Origin: Aquimonas sp964586455
GTDB lineage: Bacteria; Pseudomonadota; Gammaproteobacteria; Xanthomonadales; Xanthomonadaceae
NCBI GenBank assembly: GCA_964586455.1
Contig: CAZPHV010000014.1
Span: forward strand, 25,127-89,126
Length of the DNA stretch: 64,000 bases
Direction of reading: 5' to 3'
Shown: piece after piece, positions 46,017 to 54,593 of the stretch
Layout of the letters: each line of letters opens with the position of its first letter
How positions within the stretch are numbered: the stretch's first letter is position 1
Notes under the pieces: model-generated
Database searches by the model: none
What the model saw: only the letters and a program-made list of their open reading frames with translations
What the model was told of the DNA's origin: nothing
Made by a program: the position numbers and the translations under genes

Positions 46017-47015
46017 TCAGCCGCCGCGGTCCGAACGCAGCGCCTGCAGGGCCGCCTCGCGACCGGCGGCCTCGCGCCCGGCCAGCAGGCCCAGAACGAC
46101 AATTCCCGCCATCACGATCGCAGCCCCGGTCCAGGCAGTGGTGCCGGGCAGGGTTTCGGCGAACAGCCAGGCACCCAGCACCGAGGCGAACACGATTTCC
46201 GCCGCCTGCATGGCTTCGACCGCGCCCAGCGCCCCCGGCTGCTCCTGCACGCGCCCGGTGGCTTCGAAGAACAGCACGGTGGCGATGATGCCGGCGAACA
46301 GAGCCACGCCGCCGGCCAGCCAGACCTGTTCGGCCGGGGGCGCGCCGCTGCGGAAGAAGGCGAGCACCGCAATCGCCAGCCACAGCGGCTGGCTCGCCAG
46401 GGTCATGCCGAACACGCGCTGGGTGGCGTTCAAGCGTTCGCCGGTTTTCTCCAGATGCAGCAGCAGGCCGCGATTGCCCAAGGGGTAGGCGAAGGCCGAA
46501 ACGCCGACCACGGCCAGCGCGATCCAGTCCTGCAGACGCAGCGCGCCGCCGGCGGCGTCGAACTGCATCAGCAGCACGCCACCGATCATCGCCAGCGCCA
46601 CCGCGAACACGGCCCGCGGCACCCGCGCGCGCGCGCCGCGATACAGAAGCGGCGCGCACAGCATTCCGGCCACCACGGTCAGCTGGAAGCTGCCTGCAAT
46701 CAGCCACGAGGGCCCGCTGGATGCAGCCCAGGCCAGACACACGTAGAACAGGCCGAAGCCGATGCCGCTCCACAGCAGCCAGGCGCCGGGGCTGCGCCGC
46801 AGGCTGGCCCACACCGGCCGCACCCCGCCGAGCCAGAGCATCAGCGGCAGCATCAGCGGCAGGGTGATCAGATAGCGCAGGCAGGCGGTCCACAGCCAGT
46901 CGCCTTGAGCGTCGGCGGCGGCGCGATTCAGCACATAGGTGGCGCTGAAGAACAGCGCAGAAGCCAGGCCCAGCGCGATCGCGAGGTAGGCGCCGCGCCG
47001 TGCGCTGGCAGGCAT
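46017..47015 (-). CDS. DMT-superfamily exporter (multidrug resistance efflux transporter type)
   Basis: A 332-residue inner-membrane protein with about ten helices, in the EamA/PF13536 group of drug/metabolite transporters. Typical stretches are ALGLASALFFSATYVLNRAAA at the N-terminus, LLWSGIGFGLFYVCLAWAASS, and a second half with LYRGARARVPRAVF and VEAMQAAEIVFASVLGAWLF. Substrate is unknown. Its ATG shares one base with the stop of the flavin reductase gene upstream, so both are likely one operon, though the reason for this pairing is unclear. Confidence 0.85.
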   Translation of the reverse strand: MPASARRGAYLAIALGLASALFFSATYVLNRAAADAQGDWLWTACLRYLITLPLMLPLMLWLGGVRPVWASLRRSPGAWLLWSGIGFGLFYVCLAWAASSGPSWLIAGSFQLTVVAGMLCAPLLYRGARARVPRAVFAVALAMIGGVLLMQFDAAGGALRLQDWIALAVVGVSAFAYPLGNRGLLLHLEKTGERLNATQRVFGMTLASQPLWLAIAVLAFFRSGAPPAEQVWLAGGVALFAGIIATVLFFEATGRVQEQPGALGAVEAMQAAEIVFASVLGAWLFAETLPGTTAWTGAAIVMAGIVVLGLLAGREAAGREAALQALRSDRGG

Positions 47016-47509
47016 CAGTCAGCGCCCAGGCTGCGATAGGCGCCGCGCAGATAGAGCAGGGGCGTGGCCTCGCAGGTCTCGAAACCCTCGACCTCGGCCA
47101 GCAGAATCACATGATCACCGCCGGCATAGCGCTCGACAATGCGGCAGACGAAGCGCGTCACGCAGCCGGCGAGCAGCGGCAGATCGCCCGGCCCGCGCTG
47201 GACATCGAGGCCTTCAAAGCGATCGATGCCGTGTGTGGCGAAACGCTGCGACATCGCTCGCTGCTCGGCATCGAGCACATGCACCGCGTAATGGCTGGCA
47301 CGCTCGAAGGCTGGGAACGTGGCCGCGCGCCGCGCGATGCACCACTGCACCAGCGGTGGCTCCAGTGAGACCGAGGAAAAACTGTTCACCGTCAGCCCGA
47401 CATCGTGGGCATCGATACCCTCGGTGCCGGGATCGCGCGCGGTAACGACGGTGACGCCGGTGGCGAAGCTGCCAAGCGCGCGGCGGAGTTCGGCGTGGGG
47501 TTTGGTCAT
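47015..47509 (-). CDS. Flavin reductase family protein
   Basis: A 164-residue FMN-binding split-barrel protein. Key segments are LGSFATGVTVVTARD, LTVNSFSSVSLEPPLVQWCIARRA (flavin-binding loop), HYAVHVLDAEQRAMSQRFA and DHVILLAEVEGFE. Such enzymes reduce free FMN or FAD with NAD(P)H, usually for a partner monooxygenase, none of which is nearby. It is first in a two-gene run with the DMT exporter; stop and start share one base. The start is ATG 47509. Confidence 0.92.
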   Translation of the reverse strand: MTKPHAELRRALGSFATGVTVVTARDPGTEGIDAHDVGLTVNSFSSVSLEPPLVQWCIARRAATFPAFERASHYAVHVLDAEQRAMSQRFATHGIDRFEGLDVQRGPGDLPLLAGCVTRFVCRIVERYAGGDHVILLAEVEGFETCEATPLLYLRGAYRSLGAD

Positions 47510-47651
47510 TACGGTGCGTGCTCTGGTGCTGGTCTGCGATGGTAGCCGTCGGCGCTGCTGTTTGGAGCAGTCAGAACGAGTGAAGAACCCGAACGCCGTC
47601 GCGAGGGCGTCCAGCGGCGGCCGCAGTAGGCGGGCAGTTTTTCACATGCTC

Positions 47652-48116
47652 TCAGTCCCACCGGAACTTGGTCGCCAGCAAGTCCCCGATCTGCCGCGTC
47701 ACGGCCGGCGTGTAGTAGCCATGCCGGGCATGCAGGGAGGCCGCATCGTCGCCGAATGGAAAGTCGACCTCGGCAGCCGCACTTTGCGGATCGAACACCC
47801 AGCCCTGCGCGGCCTCGGCCAGGGCTGCCGCCACATGGAACACCACCGGATCGCCGCGGCTGGGGAAGTGCAGCTCGACCCAGCCCGGCGTGATCTCTTG
47901 CGGGTGGTTGGGGTCGTCGATCGATCGGTTGCGGTCGATGTACAGCTCGCCCCATTCCTCGCCGTTTTCCATGATGAGCCAGCACGTGCTGTCAGCCGTG
48001 CACTGGGTCGGATCGATGCTGAGCCCGTCAGGCCGACCGGCCGGCGCACTCTGATTGAAGCGTTCGGCAACCCCACGGTCGAGGTTCGGGCACAGAATGA
48101 ACAGGTCGAAGCTCAT
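47652..48116 (-). CDS. Hypothetical protein, possibly immunity-like
   Basis: I do not recognise this 154-residue protein with confidence. It starts MSFDLFILCPN, an opening common to small cytosolic proteins of the immunity type. It is acidic, rich in aromatic residues, and has no signal peptide or membrane helix. Segments such as CWLIMENGEEWGELYIDRN and GWVELHFPSRGDPVVFHVAAALAEAAQG suggest a compact alpha/beta fold. No toxin gene is adjacent, so the immunity idea rests on sequence feel only. It is monocistronic between a flavin reductase and tesA. Confidence 0.65.
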   Translation of the reverse strand: MSFDLFILCPNLDRGVAERFNQSAPAGRPDGLSIDPTQCTADSTCWLIMENGEEWGELYIDRNRSIDDPNHPQEITPGWVELHFPSRGDPVVFHVAAALAEAAQGWVFDPQSAAAEVDFPFGDDAASLHARHGYYTPAVTRQIGDLLATKFRWD

Positions 48117-48183
48117 CGAGGGGCGCTCACTGGATAGTGGGCGCCAGCGTAGCCGATCCTTGTCGACGAGCTCACGAGCGGGC

Positions 48184-48876
48184 TCAGTTCGGCGTCGACC
48201 CCGCCTTCACAAGCGCTTCTACCTGCGGCCAGACATGCTCCAGCAAGCGCGGCTGGGCTTCTGCTGTCGGGTGCAGGTTGTCCGGAAGGAAGGCCTCGCG
48301 GTCGGTGGCGATGGGCTCCAGCAGGAAGGGCAGCAGCGCCGTGCCGTGCGTTTCCGCCAGCTCGCCGAACAGATCGTGAAAAGCCTGCGTGTAGTCGGGC
48401 CCGTAGTTGGGCGGGATGTGCATCCCGATCAGCAGCACCTTGGCCCCGGCGGCCTGGCTGGCGGTGATCATCCGAGTCAGGTTGGCGCGGGCCTGTGCGA
48501 GATCGAGCCCGCGCAGGCCGTCGTTGGCGCCGAGCTCGATGATGACGATGCCGGGCGCGTGTGCCTTCAGGTCAGCCTCGATGCGAGCGGCACCGCCGGC
48601 CGTGGTCTCGCCACTGACGCTGGCGTTCACGACGGTCCAGCCGTGGTGCTCGGTAGCCAGCCGCTTGCCCATCAGGTGCACCCAACCGTCTTCCTTGGCA
48701 AGGTTGTAGGCGGCAGAAAGTGAGTCGCCCACGACCAGCACGGTTCTGCCGGGCGCGGTGTTCGCGGCGGAGACGGCGCTGGAAAGAAGCAGCGCAAGCA
48801 GCATCACCACGAATGTGATGACGCCACGTTCAGATCGGCTGGGAGACGCTGCGCGGGTTTGCAGGATCAAAGACAT
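48184..48876 (-). CDS. tesA: Multifunctional acyl-CoA thioesterase I / arylesterase, SGNH family
   Basis: A 230-residue exported GDSL hydrolase. After a signal peptide (VVMLLALLLSSAVSAA, cut near residue 39), the SGNH blocks are in order: block I VVGDSLSAAYN with the nucleophile Ser, block II Gly in SVSGETTAGG, block III GANDGLRG, and block V DNLHPTAEAQ with catalytic Asp and His. TesA hydrolyses lysophospholipids, acyl-CoA and other esters in the periplasm. It is divergent from the YbbA-type ABC gene with 12 bases between starts, the same arrangement as tesA-ybbA in E. coli. A shorter start at 48804 is possible. Confidence 0.93.
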   Translation of the reverse strand: MSLILQTRAASPSRSERGVITFVVMLLALLLSSAVSAANTAPGRTVLVVGDSLSAAYNLAKEDGWVHLMGKRLATEHHGWTVVNASVSGETTAGGAARIEADLKAHAPGIVIIELGANDGLRGLDLAQARANLTRMITASQAAGAKVLLIGMHIPPNYGPDYTQAFHDLFGELAETHGTALLPFLLEPIATDREAFLPDNLHPTAEAQPRLLEHVWPQVEALVKAGSTPN

Positions 48877-48888
48877 GGAGTTCCCGTG

Positions 48889-49607
<719 letters not shown>

Positions 49608-49611
<4 letters not shown>

Positions 49612-52106
49612 GATTGATCAAGCTCGCCTGGCGCTTCACCCGCCGCGATCTCGCTTCAGGCGAGGTGCGCGTGCTGCTGGCCGCACTGATGCTGGCCGTG
49701 GCCGGTGTCACCGCGGTCGCGGCACTGACCGACCGCGCCGAGCGCGCGCTGGCGATGGAGGCCAATCGTCTCCTGGGCGGCGATGCCGTGCTGCGCGCCG
49801 ATCAGCCGATCGGCGAGGGCCCCCGTCAACTCGCAGCCCAGCTCGGGCTGCAGATCGCCGAAACCCAGGGGTTCCCGAGCATGGTTCGTGCCGGCGAGGC
49901 TCTGCGCCTGTCAGACATCCGCGCGCTGTCTGAAGGCTATCCGCTGCGCGGTGGGTTCCTGCTGCAGGATGCGCAGGGTCGCGAGTACGCGGCCGAGGGC
50001 ATTCCCGCCCGCGGCGAGGTCTGGATAAGCCGCGCTGGCGCGGAGGCCCTGCAGGTGGGCATCGGCGACACGCTGAAGATCGGCAGCAGCGAGCTGCGCC
50101 TGTCGGCCTTGGTCGCACAGGAGCCCGACGCCGCACTCGACTACTTCAACGTCGCGCCCAAGGTTTCGATCAATTTGGACGATCTTGAAGCGACCGGTCT
50201 GGTGCAGGTCGGCAGCCGTATCGGCTATCGACTGGCCGTGGCCGGCGATGCCTCCGCGGTGTCGCGCTGGATCAGCGCCCAGCGCGAGGATCTGGGCCGC
50301 GGCCAGCGGCTGGAAACCGTGCAGGACGGACGCCCCGAATTGCGCAATGCGCTGGAGCGTGCCGACCGCTTCCTCGGCCTCGCCGCGCTGGTTGCGGTGG
50401 TGCTGTCGGCGATCGCTGTCGCCATGGCTGCACGTCGCCACAGTGCGCGACATCTGGATACCTGCGCGGTGCTGCGTTGCCTCGGCGCGGACCAGCGCGC
50501 GATCGTGGTGATCCAGTTGGGTGAGCTGCTGTTCCTGGGTCTGCTGGGCAGCCTCGTCGGCGCACTGATCGGCTACGGGCTGCAGGCGGCTGTCACCGCC
50601 TGGCTGGCGCAGGTGCTGGGCCTGTCAGTGCCCGCGCCGGGCCTGCTGCCCTTGGTGCAGGGCCTGGCGGTCGGCCTGATCGTGCTGTTCGCGTTCGCAG
50701 CACCGCCGGTGCTGGCGCTGCGTCGCGTACCCGCGCTGCGCGTGCTGCGACGTGATCTCGGCGGCGTCGAGGCGAGTGCTGTTGCTGTCTCCGCGCTGGG
50801 CCTGGGCGCACTCGCCGCCCTGCTGTGGTGGAAGGCTGGCTCGATCAAGCTCGGTGCGGCCATGCTCGGCGGCATGCTCGGCACCTTCATCGTGCTGGCG
50901 CTGCTGGCGCTGGCGCTGGTGGCCGTGCTGAAGCGTGCGCGCGGCCGCCTGCGCGGCGTCTGGCGCTACGGCCTTGCCAACGTGTCGCGCCGCGCGGCGG
51001 TGAGCGTCGCGCAGATCAGCGCGCTGGGATTGGGCTTGATGGTGCTGCTGATGCTGGGCCAGGTGCGCGGCCAGCTGCTCGACCGCTGGCAGCAGGCGAT
51101 CCCCGACGATGCGCCCAACCGCTTCGTGGTGGGTGTGCAGGCCGATCAGGTCGCGGGCGCGCTGGAAGTGATGCGCACTCAAGGCATCCAGGACCGCGGT
51201 CTGCTGCCGATGGTGCGCGGGCGTCTGGTGCAGCACAACGAAACGTCAGTGAGTGGCGAAACCTATGCCGAACGCGGCGGCCGTGCGCGGCGGCTGGCCG
51301 AGCGTGAGTTCAACCTGAGCTGGGCGCAGAACCTCGCCGAAGACGGCAACCCGGTGGTGGCGGGTCGTGCCTGGGACCCGGCCGGCACGGCGCCTGAGGT
51401 CTCGGTGGAGCAGGGCATCGCCGAAGTGCTGGGCTGGAAGCTCGGCGACCGCATCGCCTTCGATGTGGCCGGCCGCGTGTTTGCGGCCGAGATCACCAGC
51501 CTGCGCGAGGTTACCTGGGAGGGCTTCCGGCCCAATTTCTTCGTGATCGCGAATGCCCCGGCGCTGCGTGACTCGGCGGCCAGTTACATCACCGCAGTCA
51601 ACGTGCCGCGCGGTGATGTCGAGTTCACCCGCGCGCTCGTGGGGCGCTTTCCCAATGTGTCGGTGATCGACGTCGACGCCATCATCGAGCAGGTCCAGCG
51701 CACCGCGCGCCAGGCCACTCTGGCGGTGGAGTACGTGTTCTTCTTTACCCTCGGTGCCGGCCTGCTGGTGCTGGTGGCCGCGGTGACCAGCAGCCAGGAC
51801 GAACGCTTGCTCGAAGGCGGAGTGATGCGCGTGCTCGGCGCGCGCGGCATGCAGCTGCGGCTGGCCCAGGCCAGCGAGTTCCTGGCCATCGGCATCATCG
51901 CGGGCGGTATCGCTGCGCTGGCCGCAACCGGGTTGACGGCGCTGGTGGCGGATCTGGTGTTCGAGCTGCCTTTCGCGCCTGACTGGGGCCATGTAGCAAT
52001 GGGCTTCGGAGCTGGCGTGTTGGCGGTGCTGGTCACCGGGCTCGCCGCCACGCGCCGCGTGGTCAGTACGCCGCCGGCCATCACCCTGCGGGCGCTGCAG
52101 GGTTAA
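49608..52106 (+). CDS. ybbP: YbbP-type FtsX-family ABC permease
   Basis: An 832-residue inner-membrane permease with two FtsX-like modules. The N-terminus is a long periplasmic MacB_PCD-type domain after the first helix (LLAALMLAVAGVTAVAALTD). Membrane clusters lie at about 255-380 and 415-475, and again at about 705-832 (VFFFTLGAGLLVLVAAVTSSQDERLLEGG, then ILGARGMQ-like FtsX signature). It is coupled to the ATP-binding protein by ATGA. The size and order match E. coli YbbP (about 800 residues). It is followed by a repeat cluster and the redox genes. Confidence 0.92.
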
Positions 52107-52131
52107 CCCCCGAACCCTCAGCGACGCATGG

Positions 52132-52149
52132 GGTGGGCCCTGGCCCACC
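52132..52149. repeat. Palindromic repeat, family B
   Basis: A perfect inverted repeat GGTGGGCCCTGGCCCACC (8-bp arms, 2-bp centre). Other copies lie at 52193-52210, 52287-52304 (inverted), about 52382-52399 (degenerate), 53796-53813, 53914-53931 (one mismatch) and 63255-63272. Most are preceded by ATAG and followed by ATGAGCTC. Confidence 0.85.
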
Positions 52150-52192
52150 GCGGCATTGAACCTCGCCGGAGGTTCGGAGCGACCGTCCATAG

Positions 52193-52304
52193 GGTGGGCC
52201 CTGGCCCACCATGAGCTCCACGCTCGCCTCGGTCCGTCTTGTCTATCGCCCCGGTATCCGCGCACCGGGGCAAGGTTCAAGGCCATGGTGGGCCAGGGCC
52301 CACC
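52193..52304. repeat. Two opposed family B palindromes
   Basis: One copy at 52193-52210 and an inverted one at 52287-52304 face each other over about 76 bases, giving a large inverted repeat upstream of grxC. A third, degraded copy follows near 52382. The whole spacer from 52107 to 52461 is made mostly of these elements. Confidence 0.8.
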
Positions 52305-52461
52305 CTATGCGCGCGGCTTGGACTCTCGCCGCGCCATGCGTTCCCGATTCCCGAATCCCCCGCCGCAGCGTTGAGTTTCGCTGGGGCAGGACCCACCCTA
52401 TGCAGGCTCGAAACACTGCCGCGGCGCAGCGCCTACCCGCGGCCCGCCACAAGGAACCGCA

Positions 52462-52722
52462 ATGCCCGACATCAAGATCTACAGCACCGCCGTCTGCCCC
52501 TACTGCGTGGCGGCCAAGAATTTCCTCAAGCAGCGCGGGCAGACCTGGGAGGAGGTTCGCCTCGATCTTGACCCCGCGCTGCGCCGCGAGATCGTCGAGA
52601 AGACCGGACGCACTTCGGTGCCGCAGATCTTCATCAACGGCCAGCACATCGGTGGCTTCGACGACATGGTCGCGCTGGATCGGTCAGGTGGTCTCGCCCC
52701 CCTGCTGGAGGCGGGCGCATGA
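52462..52722 (+). CDS. grxC: Glutaredoxin 3
   Basis: An 86-residue glutaredoxin. The active site is CPYC at residues 12-15 (STAVCPYCVAAKNFL), followed by TSVPQIFINGQHIGGFDDM, which holds the cis-Pro and the glutathione-binding GG.DD. It reduces protein disulfides and mixed glutathione disulfides. Its stop overlaps the next gene start by ATGA, coupling it to a CMD-family protein. The repeat cluster upstream leaves little room for a promoter, which probably lies in 52400-52455. Confidence 0.96.
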   Translation: MPDIKIYSTAVCPYCVAAKNFLKQRGQTWEEVRLDLDPALRREIVEKTGRTSVPQIFINGQHIGGFDDMVALDRSGGLAPLLEAGA

Positions 52723-53072
52723 GCGACCGACTGCAGGAGTTCACCGATTTCCGCAAGCGCATGAACGAGCGGATTCTGTCTGAAGACAACCAGGTGGTGC
52801 GCCGCTTCTTCGCGCTCGACACCCAGACCTACAAAGACGGCGCGCTCGACCACAAAACCAAGGAGCTGCTGGGTCTGGTGGCCTCGATGGTGCTGCGCTG
52901 CGACGACTGCATCAGCTACCACATCGCCCAGTGCAAGGAAGCCGGCGTCAACCGCGAGGAGTTCTTCGAAACCTTCTCGGTGGCGCTGGTGGTGGGCGGC
53001 TCGATCGTGATTCCGCATCTGCGTCGCGGGGTGGATTTCCTGGATCAGCTGGAGGCTCCGGAGAGCACCTGA
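52719..53072 (+). CDS. Carboxymuconolactone decarboxylase-family protein (AhpD-like fold)
   Basis: A 117-residue protein with the CMD/AhpD active-site pattern CDDCISYH at residues 61-68 (two cysteines and a histidine), preceded by KTKELLGLVASMVLR. Such proteins are often thiol peroxidases or peroxidase reductants. Translational coupling to a glutaredoxin (ATGA) and the nearby glutathione peroxidase support a redox role here, an inference from context. There is no sign of true muconolactone metabolism. Confidence 0.9.
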   Translation: MSDRLQEFTDFRKRMNERILSEDNQVVRRFFALDTQTYKDGALDHKTKELLGLVASMVLRCDDCISYHIAQCKEAGVNREEFFETFSVALVVGGSIVIPHLRRGVDFLDQLEAPEST

Positions 53073-53213
53073 CGGTGCTCCTCGGAGCCGGGATTCGGGA
53101 TTCGGTCTCGGCGTTCGGTCAAGCGGCTTCGGAAGTTCGAAATGGGGCGCGCCCGATTGCGCTCTCGGTCATCGACCACTTGATCGCGCTATGCGCCGGT
53201 TCATGCTCGCACC

Positions 53214-53241
53214 CGATTCCCGATTCCCGATTCCCGATTCC
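53214..53241. repeat. Heptamer tandem repeat
   Basis: Four perfect copies of CGATTCC in a row, plus partial flanking units, in the spacer before the glutathione peroxidase gene. Shorter runs of the same GATTCCC type occur near 52346 and 53089. Confidence 0.85.
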
Positions 53242-53291
53242 CGAGCAACACATCGCACGACATCAACGCACCCACAGCGAGGCCGCGCCCC

Positions 53292-53774
53292 ATGAGTTCC
53301 CTCTACGACTTCAGCGTCAATGACATCGATGCACAGCCGCAGCCCTTGCGCGACTACGCCGGGCGCGTGTTGCTGATCGTCAACACCGCCAGCAAGTGCG
53401 GCTTCACCCCGCAGTACAAGGGCCTGGAAGCCCTGCATCGCAAGCACGAGGCCAAGGGTCTGACGGTGATGGGTTTTCCCTGCGACCAGTTCGGCCATCA
53501 GGAGCCCGGCAACGAGGCCGAGATCAAGAACTTCTGCAGCCTGAACTACGACGTGCGTTTCCCGTTGTTCGCCAAGGTGGAGGTCAACGGCAAAGACGCG
53601 CACCCCTTGTTCCAGCACCTGAAGAAAGAGGCCAAGGGCCTGCTCGGCAGCGAGGCGATCAAGTGGAACTTCACCAAGTTCCTGGTCGACCGCGATGGCC
53701 GCGTGGTGCGGCGCTATGCGCCCACCGACACGCCCGAGTCGATCGAGCGGGATATTGTCGAACTGCTGGGCTGA
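53292..53774 (+). CDS. Glutathione peroxidase family protein (Cys type)
   Basis: A 160-residue thiol peroxidase. The peroxidatic cysteine is Cys36 in NTASKCGFTPQY. The supporting Gln70 is in FPCDQFGHQEPGN, and Trp125 with Asn126 in IKWNFTKFLVDRDG complete the tetrad. Cys64 of FPCDQF is the usual resolving cysteine position. Bacterial enzymes of this type often use thioredoxin rather than glutathione. It lies 220 bases after the CMD-family gene and is followed by two family B repeats. Confidence 0.94.
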   Translation: MSSLYDFSVNDIDAQPQPLRDYAGRVLLIVNTASKCGFTPQYKGLEALHRKHEAKGLTVMGFPCDQFGHQEPGNEAEIKNFCSLNYDVRFPLFAKVEVNGKDAHPLFQHLKKEAKGLLGSEAIKWNFTKFLVDRDGRVVRRYAPTDTPESIERDIVELLG

Positions 53775-53957
53775 GACTCCGCGGCGAATTCATAGGGTGG
53801 GCCCTGGCCCACCATGAGCTCGACGCTCGCCTCTGTTTTGCTTCGTCGCGCGAAGCGAAGAGCAAGATCTTTCGGTGAGCCCTGCGGGCTGTGTCGCGCC
53901 GTGGATGTCATAGGGTGGGCGCTGGCCCACCATGAGCTCCACCCTCGCCTCGGTATT

Positions 53958-54005
53958 GCTTTGTCGCTTTGTCGCTTCGTCGCTTCGTCGCTTCGTCGCT
54001 TCGTC
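53958..54005. repeat. Octamer microsatellite GCTTYGTC x6
   Basis: Six consecutive octamers: two GCTTTGTC and four GCTTCGTC. The equivalent position in the neighbouring copy of the same element (near 53840) carries just one octamer. Confidence 0.92.
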
Positions 54006-54495
54006 GCGCGAAGCGGAGAGCAAGAGCTTTCGGTCAGCCCTTCCGCGCTCCCAAAGCATGGCCATCCATGGCCATTCCCGCGTGCGGGCTGCCCGAGTCA
54101 CTTTTCTTTGAGTGGCCACTGCGCCGCAGGAGCGGCGCGAACGCCGAAGGCGGCCCCGGAGGGGCGGAGGGCAGGATGCCCGGAGTCAAGAAAGGTAGGC
54201 CAAAGAAAGGCCTGCTCGTCCGCGCCCTACGCGCATCCCTGCGCTCCGGGTACGCGTGAGTCCGTGGGTGTTCGTGGACAGGCCATCCGTGGCCTGTCAC
54301 GAACATCGGCCGCATCCCTGCGGCTGCCCCTGGGGGCTGATCCACGGCCTCCCGCCGCTTCCCAGGGGCCCCTTGAAAAGCGCGGGCTCCTGCCCGCCAA
54401 AGCCAAAGCCGAAACCAAAGCCGAAGCGCAGTGCTGATTATCGAGGCCCAGCGCCTTGGCGCATTCGTGCCGCACAATAGGCGGCTTAGCTCTTG

Positions 54496-54521
54496 AGCCC
54501 CTCTCCTGTGGGAGAGGGGCT
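54496..54521. repeat. Palindromic repeat, family C
   Basis: AGCCCCTCTCC and GGAGAGGGGCT form a perfect 11-bp stem with a TGTG loop; GGGGTGAGGG follows. This type of short palindrome is widespread between genes in related bacteria. It lies 73 bases before uup and could also act on RNA. Confidence 0.7.
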
Positions 54522-54593
54522 GGGGTGAGGGTCCGGCCGTGCGGCCGCCTCGACCCCGTCAGCTCTCAATCCCAATTCCCAAGCCGACTCCCA

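Larger units (their letters stand above)
53775..54593. repeat. Repeat-rich 819-bp intergenic region
   Basis: No gene is supported here. It holds two direct copies of a long family B unit (53791-53890 and 53909-54040), the second with an octamer expansion. Next comes a GC-rich block with several nested inverted repeats (54050-54480) that resembles dispersed intergenic sequences I associate with Xanthomonas and relatives. At 54496-54521 there is a perfect 11-bp hairpin AGCCCCTCTCC / GGAGAGGGGCT followed by GGGGTGAGGG. Open frames here are Arg/Pro/Ser-rich and are not called. Confidence 0.75.

Noticed and set aside
48859..48888. Earlier start for the YbbA-type ATPase
   Set aside because: It would overlap the tesA start on the other strand, and the first conserved residues lie well after 48889.
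54456..54593. N-terminal extension of Uup by 46 residues
   Set aside because: The extension translates repeat family C and flanking spacer; the conserved ABC domain starts at ATG 54594.
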